From: Bacillus sp. JCM 19058
GTDB lineage: Bacteria > Bacillota > Bacilli > Bacillales_H > Bacillaceae_D
Length of the DNA: 64,000 bases
Assembly (NCBI GenBank): GCA_001310555.1
Contig: BAXO01000008.1
Span: forward strand, 1-64,000
Direction: 5' to 3'
The position numbers were made by a program, and so were the translations under genes. Under the pieces are notes generated by a model. That model was given only the letters and a program-made list of their open reading frames with translations, searched no databases and had not been told where the DNA came from. Positions 51,091 through 63,224 of the stretch are shown here, piece by piece (the stretch's first letter is position 1; each line of letters begins with the position of its first letter).

Positions 51091-51489
51091 ATGGTCATGA
51101 CAGATCCAATTGCAGATATGCTGACACGTATTCGCAATGCAAACACTGTTCGTCACGAGAAGCTGGAATTGCCTGCTTCAAAGGTAAAGAAGGAAATTGC
51201 CGAAATATTAAAGGGCGAAGGCTTTATTCGCGATTATGAATACATCGAAGACAATAAGCAAGGTGTGATTCGCATCTTTTTGAAATATAGTAGCAACAAT
51301 GAGCGAGTAATTACAGGATTAAAGCGAATCAGTAAGCCTGGACTCCGTGTGTATGCCAAAGCAAGCGAACTTCCACGCGTTTTAGGTGGTCTTGGAATCG
51401 CGCTTGTGTCAACATCAAAAGGAGTAATGACGGATAAGGACGCACGCTCGCAGCAGGTCGGCGGAGAAGTATTAGCGTACGTTTGGTAA
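51091..51489 (+). CDS. rpsH: 30S ribosomal protein S8
   Basis: 132 aa, intact. [27 protein letters not shown] and C-terminal [12 protein letters not shown] after GGGAAGGAGG. Confidence 0.97.
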   Translation: MVMTDPIADMLTRIRNANTVRHEKLELPASKVKKEIAEILKGEGFIRDYEYIEDNKQGVIRIFLKYSSNNERVITGLKRISKPGLRVYAKASELPRVLGGLGIALVSTSKGVMTDKDARSQQVGGEVLAYVW

Positions 51490-51521
51490 GCATTTCGTGA
51501 AATGAACGGAGGTGGACAATA

Positions 51522-52058
51522 ATGTCACGTATCGGAATTAAACCAATCGAGGTTCCTGCTGGTGTGACAACTACATTAGACGGAACATTGATTACAGTGA
51601 AAGGGCCTAAAGGTGAGTTAAAACGGAACCTTCACTCAGATATGAAAATCAACATCGAAGAAAACCAGATTACGGTTGAGCGACCTTCTGATAATAAAGA
51701 GCATCGCGCGCTTCACGGCACGACGCGAAGCCTGATTAACAATATGGTTGAAGGTGTTACGAAAGGCTTCGAACGAGGATTAGAGTTAATAGGTGTCGGT
51801 TATCGTGCCTCGAAGTCCGGGCAGAAGCTAGTTTTGAACGTCGGCTATTCTCATCCAGTAGAAATCGTTCCTGAGCAAGGAATTGAAATCGACGTTCCAT
51901 CTAATACCAAGGTCGTTGTCAAAGGTATTGATAAAGAGCGTGTAGGCGCCGCAGCTTCAAACATCCGTTCAGTTCGTCTTCCTGAGCCTTATAAAGGAAA
52001 AGGGATTCGTTATGAAGGAGAATATGTGCGTCGTAAAGAAGGTAAGACTGGTAAATAA
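51522..52058 (+). CDS. rplF: 50S ribosomal protein L6
   Basis: 178 aa, intact. [49 protein letters not shown] and [25 protein letters not shown]. Confidence 0.97.
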   Translation: MSRIGIKPIEVPAGVTTTLDGTLITVKGPKGELKRNLHSDMKINIEENQITVERPSDNKEHRALHGTTRSLINNMVEGVTKGFERGLELIGVGYRASKSGQKLVLNVGYSHPVEIVPEQGIEIDVPSNTKVVVKGIDKERVGAAASNIRSVRLPEPYKGKGIRYEGEYVRRKEGKTGK

Positions 52059-52085
52059 TCATTAAGTGGAAAGGAATGACGTTCA

Positions 52086-52448
52086 ATGATTACGAAGCCT
52101 AACAAAAATGTGGCGCGTAAGAAAAGGCATGCTCACGTTCGACGGGCAATTACGGGAACACCTGAACGTCCGCGTCTTAACGTTTTCCGTTCATCAAAGC
52201 ACATTTATGCTCAGCTCATTGATGATGTAAATGGCGTCACTCTGGCTACAGCTTCTTCTTTGGATAAAGAGCTTGATATTACTAATGGCGGTAACAAAGA
52301 AGCAGCAAAACAAGTCGGAGAGCTTGTGGCAAAGCGTGCAGTAGAAAACGGACATAAAGTCGTTGTGTTTGACCGCGGCGGATACATTTATCATGGACGT
52401 GTAGCAGCACTCGCAGAGGCAGCTCGCGAAGCTGGCCTGCAATTTTAA
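52086..52448 (+). CDS. rplR: 50S ribosomal protein L18
   Basis: 120 aa, intact. [52 protein letters not shown]. Binds 5S rRNA. Confidence 0.97.
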   Translation: MITKPNKNVARKKRHAHVRRAITGTPERPRLNVFRSSKHIYAQLIDDVNGVTLATASSLDKELDITNGGNKEAAKQVGELVAKRAVENGHKVVVFDRGGYIYHGRVAALAEAAREAGLQF

Positions 52449-52469
52449 AGAACAAAGGAGGGAAAACGA

Positions 52470-52969
52470 ATGAGTCGTATTGACCTAATACGTTGGAACT
52501 TGAAGAGAAAGTAGTAGCCGTCAATCGTGTAGCCAAGGTGGTTAGTGGTGGACGTCGTTTCCGCTTTGCTGCATTGGTTGTCGTTGGAGATAAAAACGGA
52601 CGTGTCGGATTCGGAATGGGTAAAGCTCAGGAGGTTCCAGAGGCGATTCGCAAAGGCGTTGAAGATGCGAAGAAGAACCTAATCGAAGTTCCTGTTGTCG
52701 GTACTTCGATTCCTCATGAAATAGTTGGACATTTTGGCGCGGGACGCGTCTTACTGAAGCCAGCGCTTGAAGGAACGGGAGTTATCGCTGGTGGTCCTGT
52801 CCGTGCGGTCCTTGAATTAGCAGGTGTCGGCGACATCCTTTCAAAATCATTGGGTTCAAATAATCCAATTAACATGGTTCGCGCTACAATGGAAGGCTTG
52901 AAAAGCCTAAAACGTGCGGAAGATGTAGCGAAACTGCGTGGTAAAACAGTAGAAGAATTGTTAGGATAA
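52470..52969 (+). CDS. rpsE: 30S ribosomal protein S5, one frameshift
   Basis: 166 aa corrected. [25 protein letters not shown]; the break is GACCCTAAT read as GACCTAAT near 52485. Then [23 protein letters not shown] and [25 protein letters not shown] 52470 after AAAGGAGGG. Confidence 0.96.
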
Positions 52970-52982
52970 GGAGGGAGATTAA

Positions 52983-53171
52983 ATGGCTAAGAAATTAGAA
53001 ATTACCCTCACTCGTAGTCTTATCGGGCGCCCGAAAGACCAACGCGCTACAGTGAATACGCTTGGATTGCGTAAAATGCACCATTCTGTCGTTCAGGCAG
53101 ACAACGCAGCTATACGCGGGATGATCAATAAAGTATCTCACTTAGTAACGGTAAAAGAAATCGAAGCATAA
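52983..53171 (+). CDS. rpmD: 50S ribosomal protein L30
   Basis: 62 aa, intact. [37 protein letters not shown] after AAGGAGGG. Confidence 0.96.
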   Translation: MAKKLEITLTRSLIGRPKDQRATVNTLGLRKMHHSVVQADNAAIRGMINKVSHLVTVKEIEA

Positions 53172-53202
53172 GCATCAATCTATTCTATGAGGAGGTGTCA
53201 AC

Positions 53203-53643
53203 ATGAAACTTCATGAGTTGAAACCTGCAGAAGGATCTCGAAAAGTACGGAAACGTGTCGGGCGTGGAATTGCTTCTGGTAACGGTAAAACAGCTGGTAG
53301 AGGTCACAAAGGGCAGAATTCTCGTTCCGGTGGCGGTGTCCGTCCTGGATTTGAAGGCGGACAAAATCCACTGTACCGTCGTTTGCCAAAGCGCGGTTTT
53401 ACGAATCCGACTCGTAAGGAGTTTGCTATCGTGAATCTTAGAACATTAAACCGTTTTGAAGATGGAACCGAAGTATCACCTGAATTGCTAATTGAAACAG
53501 GAACGGTTTCCAATGCAAAAGACGGAATTAAAATTCTCGGTAACGGCAAGCTTGAAAAGAATCTGACTGTAAAGGCACATAAGTTTTCTGCAGCTGCAGT
53601 TAATGCTATCGAAGCTGCAGGCGGAAAAACTGAGGTGATTTAA
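53203..53643 (+). CDS. rplO: 50S ribosomal protein L15
   Basis: 146 aa, intact. [52 protein letters not shown]. Its stop overlaps the secY ATG (TAATG). Confidence 0.97.
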   Translation: MKLHELKPAEGSRKVRKRVGRGIASGNGKTAGRGHKGQNSRSGGGVRPGFEGGQNPLYRRLPKRGFTNPTRKEFAIVNLRTLNRFEDGTEVSPELLIETGTVSNAKDGIKILGNGKLEKNLTVKAHKFSAAAVNAIEAAGGKTEVI

Positions 53644-54939
53644 TGTTTCGTACGATCGCAAACATTATCAGAGTGGGTGATTTACGCCGGAAAGTCGTAT
53701 TCACCCTGCTCATGCTCGTTGTGTTCCGTATCGGCACCTTTATTCCTATTCCTGGCTCAAATAGCGACGTTCTTGATTTCATGGATCAATCCAATGCATT
53801 TGGTTTTTTGAACACCTTTGGAGGAGGCGCATTAGGCAATTTTTCGATCTTCGCGATGGGAATCATGCCATACATCACTGCTTCGATTGTTGTTCAGCTT
53901 CTGCAAATGGATGTCGTTCCTAAATTTGCCGAATGGGCAAAGGAAGGGGAGGCGGGTAGACGCAAGCTAACACAGATTACTCGTTATGGGACAATCGTTT
54001 TGGGCTTTGTGCAAGCATTGGGAATGTCAATCGGCTTTAATTCATTTTTTCCTGGTCTTATCCCAGATCCGACAATTCCAACTTACTTGTTCATCGCACT
54101 AGTATTAACAGCTGGAACTGCTTTCCTAATGTGGCTCGGTGAGCAAATCACGGCCAAAGGTGTAGGAAACGGGATCTCGCTCTTAATTTTTGCCGGTATT
54201 GCAGCTGGAATTCCGAATGGAGTGAACCAGATTTACGTCACTCATATTCAGGATGCTGGAGATCAGCTATTTCTTAGCATTGCTTCCATTCTCCTGCTCG
54301 CATTAGCCATTTTAGCGATTGTTGTCGGAGTGATTTATGTTCAGCAGGCTCTTCGCAAGATTCCGGTCCAATACGCGAAGCGTTTGGTCGGACGTAATCC
54401 GGTTGGTGGACAATCGACTCATTTACCGTTAAAAGTAAATGGCGCAGGGGTAATTCCTGTGATCTTTGCTTCGGCTCTGTTCGTTTTCCCTCCTACAGTC
54501 GCAGGCTTTTTTTGGGGACGAAAATGAAATTGCAAGATGGGTCACCCGTGTATTTAATTACACCGAAAACCCAATCGGTATGGTCGTTTTTGCCTTGCTG
54601 ATTATCGCGTTTACTTACTTTTATACGTTTATCCAGGTTAACCCGGAAAAAATGGCCGATAATCTTAAGAAACAAGGCGGCTATATTCCAGGCATTCGTC
54701 CCGGTAAAACAACGCAAAATCACTTAACAAAGATCTTATACCGTTTAACGTTTGTTGGCGCACTGTTCCTTGCGACAGTGGCTATCATTCCAGTATTTTT
54801 CACTCGATTGATGGAGTTACCAACAGCTGTTCAAATTGGCGGTACTGGATTATTAATCGTAGTTGGTGTAGCATTAGACACGATGAAACAGATAGAAAGT
54901 CAGCTAATTAAACGTTCTTATAAAGGTTTTATTAAGTAG
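53643..54939 (+). CDS. secY: Preprotein translocase channel subunit SecY, one frameshift
   Basis: 431 aa corrected, ten membrane segments. It has the plug-region FGGGALGNFSIFAMGIMPYITASIVVQLL, ISLLIFAGIAAGIPN and the C-terminal QIESQLIKRSYKGFIK. T7 near 54505-54511 (6 expected) breaks VAGFFGDEN. Coupled to rplO; partner SecE is at 27353. Confidence 0.97.
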
Positions 54940-55011
54940 CTAAGGGGAGTAGGAGGACATTCTCCTGTTCGCCTTCCTGTTGTTAATTCGGAACGATGGA
55001 GGGAAACAAGC

Positions 55012-55660
<649 letters not shown>

Positions 55661-55664
<4 letters not shown>

Positions 55665-56407
55665 TTATCTGCAAAACTGAGCGAGAGATTGAAATCATGC
55701 GCCACGCAGGGGAAATTGTCGCTTTAACACATCAATTGTTAAAGGAACATATTAAACCTGGAGTAACGACAAAAGAACTGGATAAGATAGCGGAAAAATT
55801 TATTCGTTCGCACAACGCAAAACCTTCTTTTAAAGGCTATAATGGTTTTAAAGGTAGTATCTGTGCTTCAGTAAATGAAGAGTTGGTACACGGTATCCCT
55901 GGAGGGCGTGTGCTGAAAGAAGGAGATATTATCAGTCTCGACATCGGGGCCGAGTACAACGGCTACCATGGTGATTCAGCCTGGACCTATGCAGTAGGGA
56001 CAATCAGTGACGAGGATCAGCGACTTCTGGATGTTACGGAAGCTTCTCTATACAAAGGGTTGGAGCAAGCAAGAGCTGGTGCGCGTTTATCTGACATCTC
56101 ACATGCCATTCAAGCCTACGCGGAGCCATTTGGTTTCTCAATCGTGCGCGAGTATGTCGGACATGGAGTCGGGCAAGACTTACATGAAGACCCACAAATC
56201 CCACATTATGGACCACCTGGAAAAGGGCCTCGTTTAAAAACGGGAATGGTATTGGCCATTGAGCCAATGATTAATGCTGGAACTCGTTATGTGCGCACAT
56301 TAGCCGATAATTGGACGGTTGTCACCGTCGACGGCAAGCAATGTGCCCACTTTGAACATACGATTGCGATTACCGACAGTGGCTATGATATTCTGACGAA
56401 AGCCTAG
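55661..56407 (+). CDS. map: Methionine aminopeptidase, type I
   Basis: 248 aa, intact. Metal ligands are visible: Asp in [13 protein letters not shown] (two Asp), His in EYVGHGVG, Glu in AIEPM and Glu in FEHTIAI. Removes N-terminal Met from nascent proteins. Overlaps adk by 4 nt, as in the Bacillus spc operon. Confidence 0.97.
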
Positions 56408-56521
56408 CTTTAAGCGGTTAGAATAACATCTCGCTTTGAACAAGGGAACGTGTCACCAAAAGGGACATAAAAATTTTCTCAAATACACTTGATTTACTGA
56501 AGGAAGGAGCGTAAAATCCAT

Positions 56522-56740
56522 ATGGCAAAAGAAGATGTTATTGAAGTGGAAGGAACAGTCATTGAACCACTTCCCAATGCGATGTTTCGTGTCGAATTGG
56601 AAAACGGGCACAAGATTCTCGCGCACGTTTCAGGGAAAATTCGAATGAACTTTATTCGAATTCTACCAGGAGATAAAGTGACGGTGGAATTGTCCCCTTA
56701 TGATTTGACGCGTGGACGAATCACTTACCGTTATAAATAA
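56522..56740 (+). CDS. infA: Translation initiation factor IF-1
   Basis: 72 aa, intact. S1-like OB fold: [59 protein letters not shown] after GAAGGAGCG. No KOW gene lies between map and infA as in some bacilli; the 115-nt gap holds nothing recognised. Confidence 0.97.
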   Translation: MAKEDVIEVEGTVIEPLPNAMFRVELENGHKILAHVSGKIRMNFIRILPGDKVTVELSPYDLTRGRITYRYK

Positions 56741-56784
56741 ACTGTTCGAAAATATTAGATGTTCATCTAATATATTGTATGTGA

Positions 56785-56925
<141 letters not shown>

Positions 56926-56945
56926 TCTAAGGAGGTGCAGAGTAT

Positions 56946-57310
<365 letters not shown>

Positions 57311-57330
57311 TAAAGGAGGCTGGTTAAAGC

Positions 57331-57721
57331 ATGGCTAAGAAAACGAATACTCGTCCAAAGCGTCGGCAACGTAAAAATGTGGAGTCAGGTGTTGCACACA
57401 TCCGCTCTACTTTTAACAATACGATTGTTACGATTACGGATCCGCACGGTAATGCAATTTCTTGGGCAAGTGCGGGTGCATTAGGCTTTAAAGGTTCTCG
57501 TAAATCAACACCGTTTGCTGCCCAAATGGCTGCTGAAGCGGCTGCAAAAACAGCGATGGAAAACGGCATGAAACTATTGAGGTTTCTGTTAAAGGTCCTG
57601 GTGCTGGCCGTGAAGCGGCGATTCGTTCATTACAGGCTGTTGGATTAGAGGTCAATATGATTAAAGATGTGACACCTGTTCCTCATAACGCTGCCGTCCG
57701 CCAAAACGTCGTAGAGTGTAA
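57331..57721 (+). CDS. rpsK: 30S ribosomal protein S11, two frameshifts
   Basis: 130 aa corrected. [44 protein letters not shown] and the C-terminal [15 protein letters not shown]. Breaks: one A missing near 57573, and CGGCTG read as CGCTG near 57690; the stop is TAA 57719-57721. As read, the last part is wrongly extended. Confidence 0.95.
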
Positions 57722-57895
57722 CGGAATCAATCATTGTATAGATTTCCCGAATCTGTCAATAATGGATGAGATGAAGACAATCCATTTGACGAGTAAGGTG
57801 AAACAGTTGGGAGCTGCCTGGTGGGGCGGGTGTCCGATTAGGCATTCCTTAACTAAATATACCGGAGTTCGACGTTTTGAAGGAGGGTTTGTTGA

Positions 57896-58840
57896 ATGAT
57901 TGAAATCGAAAAGCCAAATATTGAAACGGTTGAAGTGAGTGAAAACGCAAAGTACGGTAAATTTGTAGTAGAGCCTCTGGAACGCGGTTACGGAACAACT
58001 TTAGGGAACTCCTTGCGTCGTATTCTGCTTTCATCGCTTCCTGGTGCTGCGGTTACGTCCGTTCAAATTGATGGAGTTCTCCATGAATTCTCGACAATTG
58101 AGGGAGTTGTGGAGGATGTTACAACCGTTATTTTAAATTTGAAGCAATTGGCCTTGAAGATTTATTCAGATGAAGAAAAAAACGCTCGAGATTGATGTGC
58201 AAGGAGAAGGCGTAGTAACAGCCGGTGATTTGACTCACGATAGTGATATCGAAGTGTTGAACCAGATTTGCATATTGCGACTTTAGCTAAGGGAGCTAAT
58301 CTTCATATGCGCCTAACAGCAAAGCGGGGACGTGGCTATATTCTTGCTGAAGGCAATAAGAATGATGATCAGGCGATTGGTGTTCTTCCAATAGACTCTA
58401 TCTATACACCTGTTTCACGCGTAAACTATCAAGTTGAGAATACACGTGTCGGTCAGGTTACCAACTATGACAAACTAACTCTTGATGTCTGGACTGACGG
58501 AAGCATACGTCCTGAAGAAGCAGTATCCCTTGGTGCCAAAATTTTTACAGAGCATTTAAATATTTTTGTCGGCCTAACAGATCAAGCGCAAAATGCTGAA
58601 ATCATGGTCGAAAAAGAAGAGGATCAAAAAGAGAAAGTTCTTGAAATGACAATTGAAGAACTCGATTTGTCGGTTCGTTCTTATAATTGTTTGAAGCGTG
58701 CCGGAATTAACACGGTTCAAGAGCTGACTCAAAAGACTGAAGAAGATATGATGAAGGTTCGTAATCTCGGACGTAAGTCTTTAGAAGAGGTGCAAGAAAA
58801 GCTAGGAGAGCTTGGTCTTGGACTTCGCAAAGAGGAATAG
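57896..58840 (+). CDS. rpoA: RNA polymerase alpha subunit RpoA, two frameshifts
   Basis: 314 aa corrected. N-terminal dimer domain with [25 protein letters not shown]-terminal domain with [23 protein letters not shown] and [15 protein letters not shown] for activator and UP-element contact. Breaks: A7 at 58177-58183 (6 expected) and AACCCA read as AACCA near 58262, which compensate each other. ATG after GAAGGAGGG. Confidence 0.97.
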
Positions 58841-58884
58841 CTGAAGAAGTATAGGATAAATAAGTGACAAAGGGGGGAACGAAG

Positions 58885-59248
58885 ATGGCATACGCAAAAC
58901 TGGGTCGTGACAGTGCAGCACGCAAAGCGCTCTTCCGCGACTTGACCACTGACCTTATCATTAACGAGCGCATTGAAACAACGGAAGCGAAAGCGAAAGA
59001 ATTACGCTCATTTGTAGAAAAAAATGATTACCCTTGGCAAGCGCGGTGATTTGCACGCCCGTCGTCAAGCGGCCGCTTTCATTCGAAAAGAAGAAGCAGA
59101 CGCGGAATCAGGCAAAGATGCAGTTCAAAAGCTGTTCTCTGATATTGCGGAACGTTACGCGGAGCGTCAAGGCGGCTATACACGTATTCTTAAATTAGGA
59201 CCGCGTCGCGGAGACGGTGCTCCTATGGTGATTATAGAACTAGTATAA
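58885..59248 (+). CDS. rplQ: 50S ribosomal protein L17, one frameshift
   Basis: 120 aa corrected. [44 protein letters not shown] and the C-terminal [26 protein letters not shown]7 at 59018-59024 (6 expected) breaks VEKMITL. ATG 58885 after AAGGGGGGAA. Confidence 0.96.
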
Positions 59249-59346
59249 TAATGTGTGTTCAAGAGACGGTCAACAGCGCTTCCGTGTTTCGTCCGTATAC
59301 GACTGAAGCGTGGGGATTACCGGATACTTTGAGCATTTACTAGAGA

Positions 59347-59404
59347 CGACAAAGGGCAGAACAGGATCTGAGCATGAAGTGCTCTGACTCTGGGCCCTTT
59401 TTGT
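59347..59404 (+). terminator. Probable terminator of the alpha operon
   Basis: AAAGGGC (about 59349-59355) pairs with GGGCCCTTTTT near 59392-59402, with an inner hairpin GAGCA/TGCTC (59371-59385), ending in T5. Confidence 0.65.
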
Positions 59405-59775
59405 TTTTACTAGGAGCTATCCCTTCAGACTGTCATAGTGTGCAAGTCTTTCTGAAGCTAGAAGCTTAACGTTTGGTCAACGTCTAATAAGTATGGAGCC
59501 ATTTGCTATAGTCTAGATGAGCTTAAGAAGCTGGTAAGGGCTCGAGTCAAACCTTTAGTTGCTGACGCATAGTAGGAGACCTAGTCGAATGACTTCGGAG
59601 AAGGGCTAGTCATAGGAACGGTAAGGTGTGCGGTCTTTAATAGGATCAAGCTTGGGCCAAAGTCCTGTTAAAGTTCTAAAAGACTGTTTGAGAGTACGAC
59701 CAGCACTCTTTCAAAACTTGCTCGTAGCTCCGGTCATATTTAAGCACCAAAAAAAAGACGGCTGGTGGTGATAGG
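59405..59775. other. Unexplained 370-base spacer before ecfA1
   Basis: No frame, tRNA or known RNA family was recognised. Several short self-complementary pieces occur (for example AGTCGAATGACT at 59581-59592 and CCTA/TAGG around it). It is longer than the corresponding spacer I recall for B. subtilis. It may be a structured RNA, a leader of the ecf operon or degraded sequence. Confidence 0.4.
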
Positions 59776-60613
59776 ATGGAACAATATGTGTCCTTGAAGA
59801 ACGTATCGTTTCGCTATGAAGGGAAAGGATTAGAGGCGTTGAGTCATTTTTCCATGGGCATTAAAAAAAGGGGAGTGGCTCTCTATCGTCGGGCATAATG
59901 GTTCAGGTAAATCAACTCTCGGCAAGCTGATCAACGGTTTATTGCTACCGACTGAAGGTGAAGTTCAAGTGGCAGGCTATCATTCAACTAATGAAGCCCA
60001 GCGATGGGAAATTCGGAAACGAGTCGGTATGGTTTTCCAAAATCCGGAGCACCAATTTGTGGCGACAACGGTAAAGGATGATATCGCCTTTGGACTTGAA
60101 AATCGCGGCATCGAACGCGGCGAAATGCTAAGAAGAATAGACGCTTACTCGACATTAATCGGGGTTCGTGATTTGCTTGAGAAAGAACCGCATCGTTTAT
60201 CGGGCGGTCAGAAGCAGCGAGTCGCCATTGCAGGCATTGTTGCGATGGAGCCTGATGTCATCATTTTTGACGAGGCTACTTCCATGCTCGATCCGGAGGG
60301 GCGACGAGAAGTACTCGAAACGATAAAGCTCCTTCATCGTCGTGGCATAGCGATTGTCGCCATTACCCATGATATGGAGGAGGCAGTAATGGCGGAGCGG
60401 ATTGTTGTGCTCAAGCAAGGACAAGCAATCGCGGACGGGGCACCGTCTACTCTTTTCCGTACACCCGATCAGTTGAAACAAGCAGGGCTGGAGCTTCCGT
60501 TTGCCCTAGACATCCAACATCGACTTGAAGCGAGAGGAATTACACTAGACCGCGCATGCTTAATCGAAGAGGAGCTAACAGAAGAGCTATGGAAATACAA
60601 TTCAATGAAGTGA
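59776..60613 (+). CDS. ecfA1: ECF transporter ATPase EcfA1, one frameshift
   Basis: 278 aa corrected. Walker A GHNGSGKST, Q-loop VGMVFQNPEHQFVATTVKDD, signature LSGGQKQRVAIAG, Walker B DVIIFDEATSMLD, switch His in AITHDM. One of the two ATPases of the shared energy-coupling-factor module for vitamin and metal uptake. A7 near 59865 (6 expected) breaks GIKKGEWLSIVG. ATG 59776 is preceded by GGTGGTGATAGG, a weak ribosome-binding site. Overlaps ecfA2 by 25 nt. Confidence 0.95.
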
Positions 60614-61452
60614 CTCATGAATATATGCCTGGAACGCCTTTTGAAAAAAAAGCACTTCGTGACGTGACGCTTACGCTCCAGTCTGGCTCGTTTACAGCGA
60701 TTATTGGCCATACGGGCTCCGGCAAGTCTACACTCATTCAGCACGTAAACGGTTTGCTTTTGCCTAGTAGCGGAACCTTGCAGGTGGGTCCCTATTCTAT
60801 TAAGGCCAATCAAAAAAAACTCGATTTACAACCGCTCCGAAAAAGGGTCGGACTCGTCTTTCAATATCCAGAGCATCAGCTCTTTGAGGAAACGGTCGCG
60901 AAGGATATTTGCTTTGGGCCCATTAACTTTGGTGCAACAGAGGATGAGGCGCTTCGCCGAGCAAGAGAGGTTTTACCTCTCGTCGGTCTTGAGCAATCAA
61001 TACTGGAGGCCTCCCCGTTTCAATTAAGCGGGGGGCAAATGAGGCGAGTAGCAATCGCCGGAGTTCTGGCATCGAAGCCCGAGGTCCTTATTTTAGATGA
61101 ACCAACGGCTGGGCTTGATCCGGAAGGCCGGAAGCAAATGCTGGAGCTGTTTAAAGCCTATCATGACGAAAATCAAACAACGACCTTGCTCGTTACCCAT
61201 CATATGGAGGATGCTGCACGCTATGCGGATCAGATTATTGTGATGAAAGAAGGCGCTGTCGAAATGCAAGGGAGCCCGGATCAGGTTTTTCAGCAGTCTG
61301 AATTCCTTCGTGAGCTAGGACTAGAGCCGCCAGATACGCTTCGCTTCCTTGAACAGGTGAAGCAGAGACTGAAGCTGTCAGAAGCCCCAATGTTATATGA
61401 AAATGAAGAGGTAGCAGATTTTCTTGCCCGTGTCTTAAAACAAAAGGAGTGA
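60589..61452 (+). CDS. ecfA2: ECF transporter ATPase EcfA2
   Basis: 287 aa, intact. Walker A GHTGSGKST, VFQYPEHQLFEETVAKDICFG, LSGGQMRRVAIAG, LILDEPTAGLD, LVTHHMED. It forms a heterodimer with EcfA1. The ATG at 60589 lies inside the end of ecfA1, and the stop is 5 nt before ecfT, so the three are coupled. Confidence 0.96.
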   Translation: MEIQFNEVTHEYMPGTPFEKKALRDVTLTLQSGSFTAIIGHTGSGKSTLIQHVNGLLLPSSGTLQVGPYSIKANQKKLDLQPLRKRVGLVFQYPEHQLFEETVAKDICFGPINFGATEDEALRRAREVLPLVGLEQSILEASPFQLSGGQMRRVAIAGVLASKPEVLILDEPTAGLDPEGRKQMLELFKAYHDENQTTTLLVTHHMEDAARYADQIIVMKEGAVEMQGSPDQVFQQSEFLRELGLEPPDTLRFLEQVKQRLKLSEAPMLYENEEVADFLARVLKQKE

Positions 61453-61457
61453 AGTCG

Positions 61458-62254
61458 ATGCTGCAAAATGTAATTATCGGTCAATACATTCCAGTCGAAT
61501 CGCTCTTGCATCGCTTCGATCCGCGCGCAAAAATTTTAAGTGTATTTGTATTCATTTTTATTATCTTCCTTGTAAATAATTGGACTGGGAGTGCAGTTAT
61601 TGTCTCCTTTACGCTTTTTCTTGCTATCCTTTCACGAATCCCGTTTCGTTTTCTATACCGTGGCCTGAAGCTATTTTGTGGCTCGTGCTTTTCACACTCC
61701 TTTTGCATGTGTTCATTACAAAGGAGGGAGAGCTATGGCTCTCCCTCGGTCCGATCACAATTTATGAAGGCGGGGTCTCACAAGGCTTGTTTCTGTCAAT
61801 CAGGCTACTGTCACTTGTCATGCTGACGTCATTACTAACGCTAACAACAAGTCCAATCGATTTAACCGACGGGTTGGAGACGTTGCTTTCCCCATTCAAG
61901 AAGGTGGGTTTGCCCGCACACGAGCTTGCACTGATGATGTCGATTGCTCTAAGGTTTATCCCAACGTTTATGCAGGAGACGGAAAAAATCATGAAGGCAC
62001 AAATGGCCCGAGGGTGAATTTCAGCTCCGGCCCGCTAATGCAAAGAGTAAAGGCACTCTTGCCGTTGCTCGTGCCTCTTTTTGTCAGTGCCTTCAAACGA
62101 GCAGAAGATTTAGCATTAGCGATGGAGGCAAGGGGTTATCGTGCGGAGAAGGCCGAACAAAGCTAAGGGTGTTACACTGGTCCTGGCGTGATTCAGCGCT
62201 ATAATGATCTGCATCGGAGTTGGGAGCGTCATTATTATACTCAGGGTAGTGTAG
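61458..62254 (+). CDS. ecfT: ECF transporter membrane subunit EcfT, four frameshifts
   Basis: 266 aa corrected. [50 protein letters not shown], and the ATPase-coupling motifs AQMARGVNF and [17 protein letters not shown] (two Ala-Arg-Gly signatures). Breaks: AAGCCT read as AAGCT near 61672, GGGG read as GGG near 62012, GGGCC read as GGCC near 62150, and one A missing near 62202. Restoring the last two gives the final membrane segment [19 protein letters not shown] ending at TAG 62252-62254. It docks to substrate-specific S components encoded elsewhere. Confidence 0.93.
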
Positions 62255-62265
62255 GGGGAAGAAGC

Positions 62266-63024
62266 ATGAAACGAAGAATCGCTTGCAAGCTGGCATACGA
62301 TGGAACAGCATTTTCTGGCTATCAGGTTCAGCCGGGTAAGCGCACTGTGCAAGGTGAAATTGAGCAAGCGCTACGCTCACTTCACAAGGGCGGAGAGGTC
62401 CGCATACACGCCTCAGGGAGAACGGACGCAGGTGCGCATGCAAACGGGCAGGTTTTTCATTTTGACAGCCCTCTGACGATTCCTGAGCCGCAATGGACTA
62501 AGGCATTGAATGCCTGCTTACCAGATGATCTATTCATTTGTGCTGCTAAGCAGGTTGAGCAAGACTTTCATTCGCGATTTTCGGCGACAAAAAAGGAGTA
62601 TCGATATCGTATACTGCTTTCAAAGGGCGCTGATGTCTTTCGCCGTAATTTTAGCTGGCATGTTCCCTATCCTCTGAATATCAATGCGATGGAAGGAGCG
62701 GCAGCTACTTTACTAGGGACCTACGATTTTAGTTCCTTCTGTGCCGCCAACAGTTCAGTCGATAACAAAATACGCACTCTCTATCAGCTTAAGCTGGAGA
62801 CGGTAGGAGATGAATTGGTATTTACGCTTGTCGGTAGCGGTTTTCTATATAACATGGTAAGAATCATGGTCGGTACATTAGTCGAGATTGGAGCGGGAAA
62901 GCTGGAACCAGAAAAAATGGAAGGCATTCGTGAGGCAAAACAACGAGAGCAGGCAGGAAAAACAGCCCCGGCACACGGCTTATATTTATGGTCTGTTGAT
63001 TACGATCGTCCGCTATTTGAATAG
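62266..63024 (+). CDS. truA: tRNA pseudouridine(38-40) synthase TruA
   Basis: 252 aa, intact. The catalytic Asp is in HASGRTDAGAHANGQ (about residue 53); YDGTAFSGYQVQPGKRTVQGEIE and FLYNMVRIMVGTLVEIG are family blocks. It starts 11 nt after the corrected ecfT stop with AGGGGGAAG in front. Conserved position between ecfT and rplM. Confidence 0.97.
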   Translation: MKRRIACKLAYDGTAFSGYQVQPGKRTVQGEIEQALRSLHKGGEVRIHASGRTDAGAHANGQVFHFDSPLTIPEPQWTKALNACLPDDLFICAAKQVEQDFHSRFSATKKEYRYRILLSKGADVFRRNFSWHVPYPLNINAMEGAAATLLGTYDFSSFCAANSSVDNKIRTLYQLKLETVGDELVFTLVGSGFLYNMVRIMVGTLVEIGAGKLEPEKMEGIREAKQREQAGKTAPAHGLYLWSVDYDRPLFE

Positions 63025-63078
63025 ATTAGAAAAAGTTGTTCTTTTCGAATAGATCTGTTGAAAGCAATGGATTTCTAG

Positions 63079-63107
63079 TTGACATTGCCCTTTGAATATA
63101 ATATGAT
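63079..63107 (+). promoter_or_regulatory. rplM-rpsI promoter
   Basis: Perfect TTGACA (63079-63084), 17-base spacer, TATGAT (63102-63107). Confidence 0.8.
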
Positions 63108-63205
63108 ATTAGGTGGTAATTCTGCAAACCCACTAGCCCCGGGTTCAGAAATGGAACAAAATAGTGATTGTAACGAATGAATTTTGGAATAGAAACGCTA
63201 GCGTT
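63108..63205 (+). promoter_or_regulatory. Probable L13 leader RNA
   Basis: Just after the promoter is GGTGGTAATTCTGCAAACCC, then CACTAGCCCCGGGTT (hairpin AACCC/GGGTT) and CAGAAATGGAAC. This arrangement upstream of rplM matches what I recall of the Firmicute L13 autoregulatory leader. A second hairpin AACGCTAGCGTT (63197-63208) precedes the ribosome-binding site. Confidence 0.55.
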
Positions 63206-63224
63206 TTAGGAGGGAAATTTGTAA

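Noticed and set aside
57657..57899. 80-codon ORF between rpsK and rpoA
   Set aside because: Its first part is the end of rpsK in a shifted frame; the remainder is ordinary spacer read through because the rpsK stop is lost by the indel.
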